Of a stretch of 64,000 nucleotides of DNA, positions 61,670 through 64,000 are shown in pieces. Source of the stretch: Symbiodinium natans (taxonomy: Eukaryota; Sar; Dinophyceae; Suessiales; Symbiodiniaceae); assembly GCA_905221605.1 (NCBI GenBank), contig CAJNDS010000237.1:1-64000 (forward strand), in the 5' to 3' direction. Under the pieces are notes generated by a model. The model was not told the DNA's origin. It searched no databases and saw only the letters and a list, made by a program, of their open reading frames with translations. Every line of letters starts with the position of its first letter. Positions within the stretch are counted from its first letter, which is position 1. Both the position numbers and the translations under genes were made by a program.

Positions 61670-62620
61670 AGCCTTGAGTTGTTTAGCTATTAGTAGTATT
61701 TTCTTGTTATTATTACAACTATTCTTGTTAGTAGTTATTAGTAGTATGATGAGTTTATGTTTTGTTTGGTGGGGGCTTTGAGTTGTTCATTATGAGTTTT
61801 TATGAATAGATCATTGTATTTTCGGTCTTTTCTCTGTTTCCGGGTTATCAGCATTATTCTTCTGAAGTATTCTTATGTTTGTTGTTAAGGTTTGTTTTTA
61901 TTTTGACTATATTAGTCTAGTTATTCCTTTTTGTATTGTGATTATCGGTCTATTTATGTAGTTGTTCTTCCTTTTGTTTTTTTTTTTTTTTTTTGGGGGG
62001 GGGGGGGGCTGGGGTTCAGGGTTGGGGTTGGTTCCATGAAAACGGTTGTAGGGGGTTTAGGGTAAACGGCAGTACCCGAGCTTTCCTTTTCTTTTTGTTG
62101 TTGTTGTTGTTGTCTCTTTCTGTTTTGTTGGGAGGGGTGGTGGGGGAGTTCAACGGCCTAGGGGTCCCTGACCTCGGAAACAACTTGCCTCCTCCTCTCA
62201 GTTTATGAGGTCTAGGACTGCATCTCAGTGGTGTTCCAGTGTTGTTGAGGTTCTAGGGTTTAGTGCTTATGGATTCGGCATGTGTCGGTTGCATCTTTGA
62301 TTCAGTGCCCAAAGAGACCAAAGAGAGAGCCTACCAAAGCGGCTGTTGGGTGTGTTTGAGGGTTGGCTTGCCAAGGGTGTTTCAGGGCGGTGATGTGTGT
62401 GTTAAGGGGTTTTAGGTCTTCGGGGGGAGTTAGGCCTTAAGGGGGTCTGGGCTGCAGGGGCTTCTTACGAAGGTGTTTAGGTGTCTAAGGGTTTAGTTCG
62501 TTTGTGGTAAGCCTACTTGTGGGGATTCTAGTAGGGTTTGTAGGGGATAGTCCCTAAGCCACTTCTCCCTAAACCCCAAACCCGAAACCCTAAACCCTAA
62601 ACTCCTAAACCCTAAACCCG
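61670..62620. other. T-rich non-coding stretch and repeats
   Basis: A T-rich region with TAGTA/TTATTA motifs (61680-61990) ends in T15-G13. Degenerate TTTAGGG follows. No exon is supported. Confidence 0.5.
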
Positions 62621-63041
62621 GGTGGGAAACTCGGCTGGTATGCCCTGGCAGCGAAGTTTCTTATCAGCCCAAAAGCACAAATGCCTGCCTCGGGAACCTT
62701 CACAAGCCCCAGACTTGGGGTTTAGGGTGTCGAGGTTACGGTTTCGGGTTTCGGATTTAGGGTTCAGGGTTTCGGGCTTAGGGAAGTGTAGGGTTTCGGG
62801 TTTCGGGTTCAGGGTTAGGGTGTGGAGTTTGGGGTTTAGGGTTTCGGGTTTTTTTGGTTCCAGGGCTTGGGTTTTTCGGGGTTTAGGGTTTCCGAGTTTT
62901 TTGGTTTCAGGGTTCAGGCTTTGGGGTTGTTTGGGGTTTTCAGGGTTTTGGGCTGTCAGTGTTTTAGGGTTCAGGGTTTGAAAGTTCAGGGCTCAAAGGC
63001 TCCTGCATTACGCGCCCGAGCGCGCGCGTGCGGGACGGCAG

Positions 63042-63071
63042 GTGGATTTCCTGGACGCCTGCGAGCTCTGA
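63042..63071 (+). CDS. Candidate exon, possible stop
   Basis: VDFLDACEL then TGA (63069-63071), after ACGGCAG. A GC donor at 63057 would avoid the stop. Low support. Confidence 0.35.
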   Translation: MDFLDACEL

Positions 63072-63424
63072 TCCGCCTGATCAAGCCGCTTTGCTGTTAT
63101 AGGTCCTTTTGGGGACGTCATGAACACCAAAAAGGGTTTAGGGTTTAGGGTCCACAATAGCTGAAATAGTAGGGGGTTTCCGAAATTAGGGGTACCTTCA
63201 TGGGGTCCTTATTCTCGGGAATCCTACCATTGGGGGGGGTTCTATATTAGGGGGCCCTTATTTCCGCAAGCCCTGAAGTAGAGGGATGATAGTCCAGGGA
63301 GCAGAGGATCCTAATTTTGAGGGTCCTAATTTTTCCCCTTTGGGGGGCCGAGAAACTCTGTTTACCTGCAGTTTTGTGGGTCATACGAATGACAAAATTT
63401 TGGGGGAGTCACTACGAAGCTGTA

Positions 63425-63520
63425 CTTGAAAGCCCTGTCTTAGTAAGTAGGCTTAGTCAGGTGGCTTATGGTGATTCTCATCGGATACTAAGTCTTACTA
63501 AGTCAAAGGAGCTTCTAAGT
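63425..63520. mobile_element. Introner-like element, family B copy 3
   Basis: CTTGAAAGCCCTGTCTTAGTA on the left and TACTAAGTCAAAGGAGCTTC on the right. Confidence 0.65.
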
Positions 63521-63565
63521 ACGTAAATTAGAGTCGCTGTGGTTCATAGGGTCACTCGCCCGCAG

Positions 63566-63613
63566 CATCCGAGGCACTGGGTGAAATCCAAGGCAGGGGG
63601 AGTGAGTTGCAGG
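63566..63613 (+). CDS. Candidate exon
   Basis: SEALGEIQGRGSELQ with two leading bases, between GCCCGCAG and GTTACG. A shorter version ending at 63580 before GTGAAATCC is possible. Confidence 0.45.
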
Positions 63614-63867
63614 GTTACGTGTTTGCCTCATCGCCCTTGGACCAAACAAACCCAAAGGTTGGATCATCTTCGCTGCTACCCCCTCAACCCCCTACTTCCA
63701 CAATCTGATGTTAAGGTAAGTGGACGATGAAACCTTACAGCCAGACTTCGGATTGTAGCCTACATCTCGAACTCCACGGCCAGCTTCTCTGCTACCCTAA
63801 ACTTTCGCCAGCTGCTAATCCCTACATGCGCCCTAAACCCGAAACCCTCAACCTTAAACCCTAAGCC

Positions 63868-63883
63868 CTATCAACCCTAAACC

Positions 63884-63936
<53 letters not shown>

Positions 63937-63942
63937 ACCCTA
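63868..63942. repeat. (CCCTCAA)n array
   Basis: About nine homogeneous CCCTCAA units, ending shortly before the last exon. Confidence 0.95.
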
Positions 63943-63949
63943 CATGCAG

Positions 63950-64000
63950 GCCATCCACAGCGCCAAAGATGGGTCTCTGAGTTCATACGGATGGGTCTGC
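63950..64000 (+). CDS. Exon cut by the window end
   Basis: AIHSAKDGSLSSYGWVC in phase 0 after TACATGCAG. It runs off the window. No family recognised. Confidence 0.55.

Overview
This window looks like nuclear DNA from an alveolate, most probably a dinoflagellate. Short exons are separated by long, repeat-filled introns. Every gene chain I could follow reads on the + strand. Donor sites are GT, GC or, less often, GA, always with AG acceptors. The DNA is full of Arabidopsis-type telomere repeats (TTTAGGG/CCCTAAA) far from any chromosome end. Several families of short inverted-repeat elements sit exactly where introns must be, which makes them introner candidates. I saw no rRNA, tRNA, CRISPR array or bacterial-type operon. 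All calls come from reading the sequence; no database was searched. Exon borders rest on AG acceptors, GT/GC/GA donors, reading-frame phase and family motifs.

Layout. 1-2 kb: AT-rich foldback and telomere-like repeats. About 2.0-10.3 kb: scattered candidate exons that may be the N-terminal part of the next gene. 11.5-25.2 kb (perhaps to 26.3): a poly(ADP-ribose) polymerase (PARP/ARTD) catalytic domain split over seven exons, which join in frame when GC or GA donors are allowed. Its introns hold a microsatellite block, a tandem satellite (12.5-13.1 kb), a 0.8-kb nested foldback element (15.2-16.0 kb), further satellites (17.1-18.9 kb) and a minus-strand LINE-type reverse transcriptase remnant (24.2-24.7 kb). 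27.1-33.3 kb: a multi-exon gene for an unrecognised multi-pass membrane protein, whose first clear intron (27731-27870) is a whole inverted-repeat element. 33.96-39.2 kb: a gene with a visible ATG and a phase-consistent exon chain, one junction of which makes a VPxGxxPGxxFxV-type beta motif. 39.9-45 kb: further exons of uncertain grouping. 46.3-60.66 kb: a long series of small exons, mostly phase-consistent, ending in a TGA at 60660; it may be one gene or several. 60.7-64 kb: a 350-bp C-rich tract, low-complexity DNA and exons of at least one more gene cut by the window end.

Main message. Introns here tend to start with TTTAGGG arrays and end with CCCTAAA arrays, so the two ends of a pre-mRNA intron could pair. 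In many introns the donor GT lies inside the first repeat unit (GTTTAGGG). Telomere-like arrays also sit inside several inverted-repeat elements. Together this suggests an intron-building or intron-maintaining process that uses telomere-like repeats and introner-type elements.
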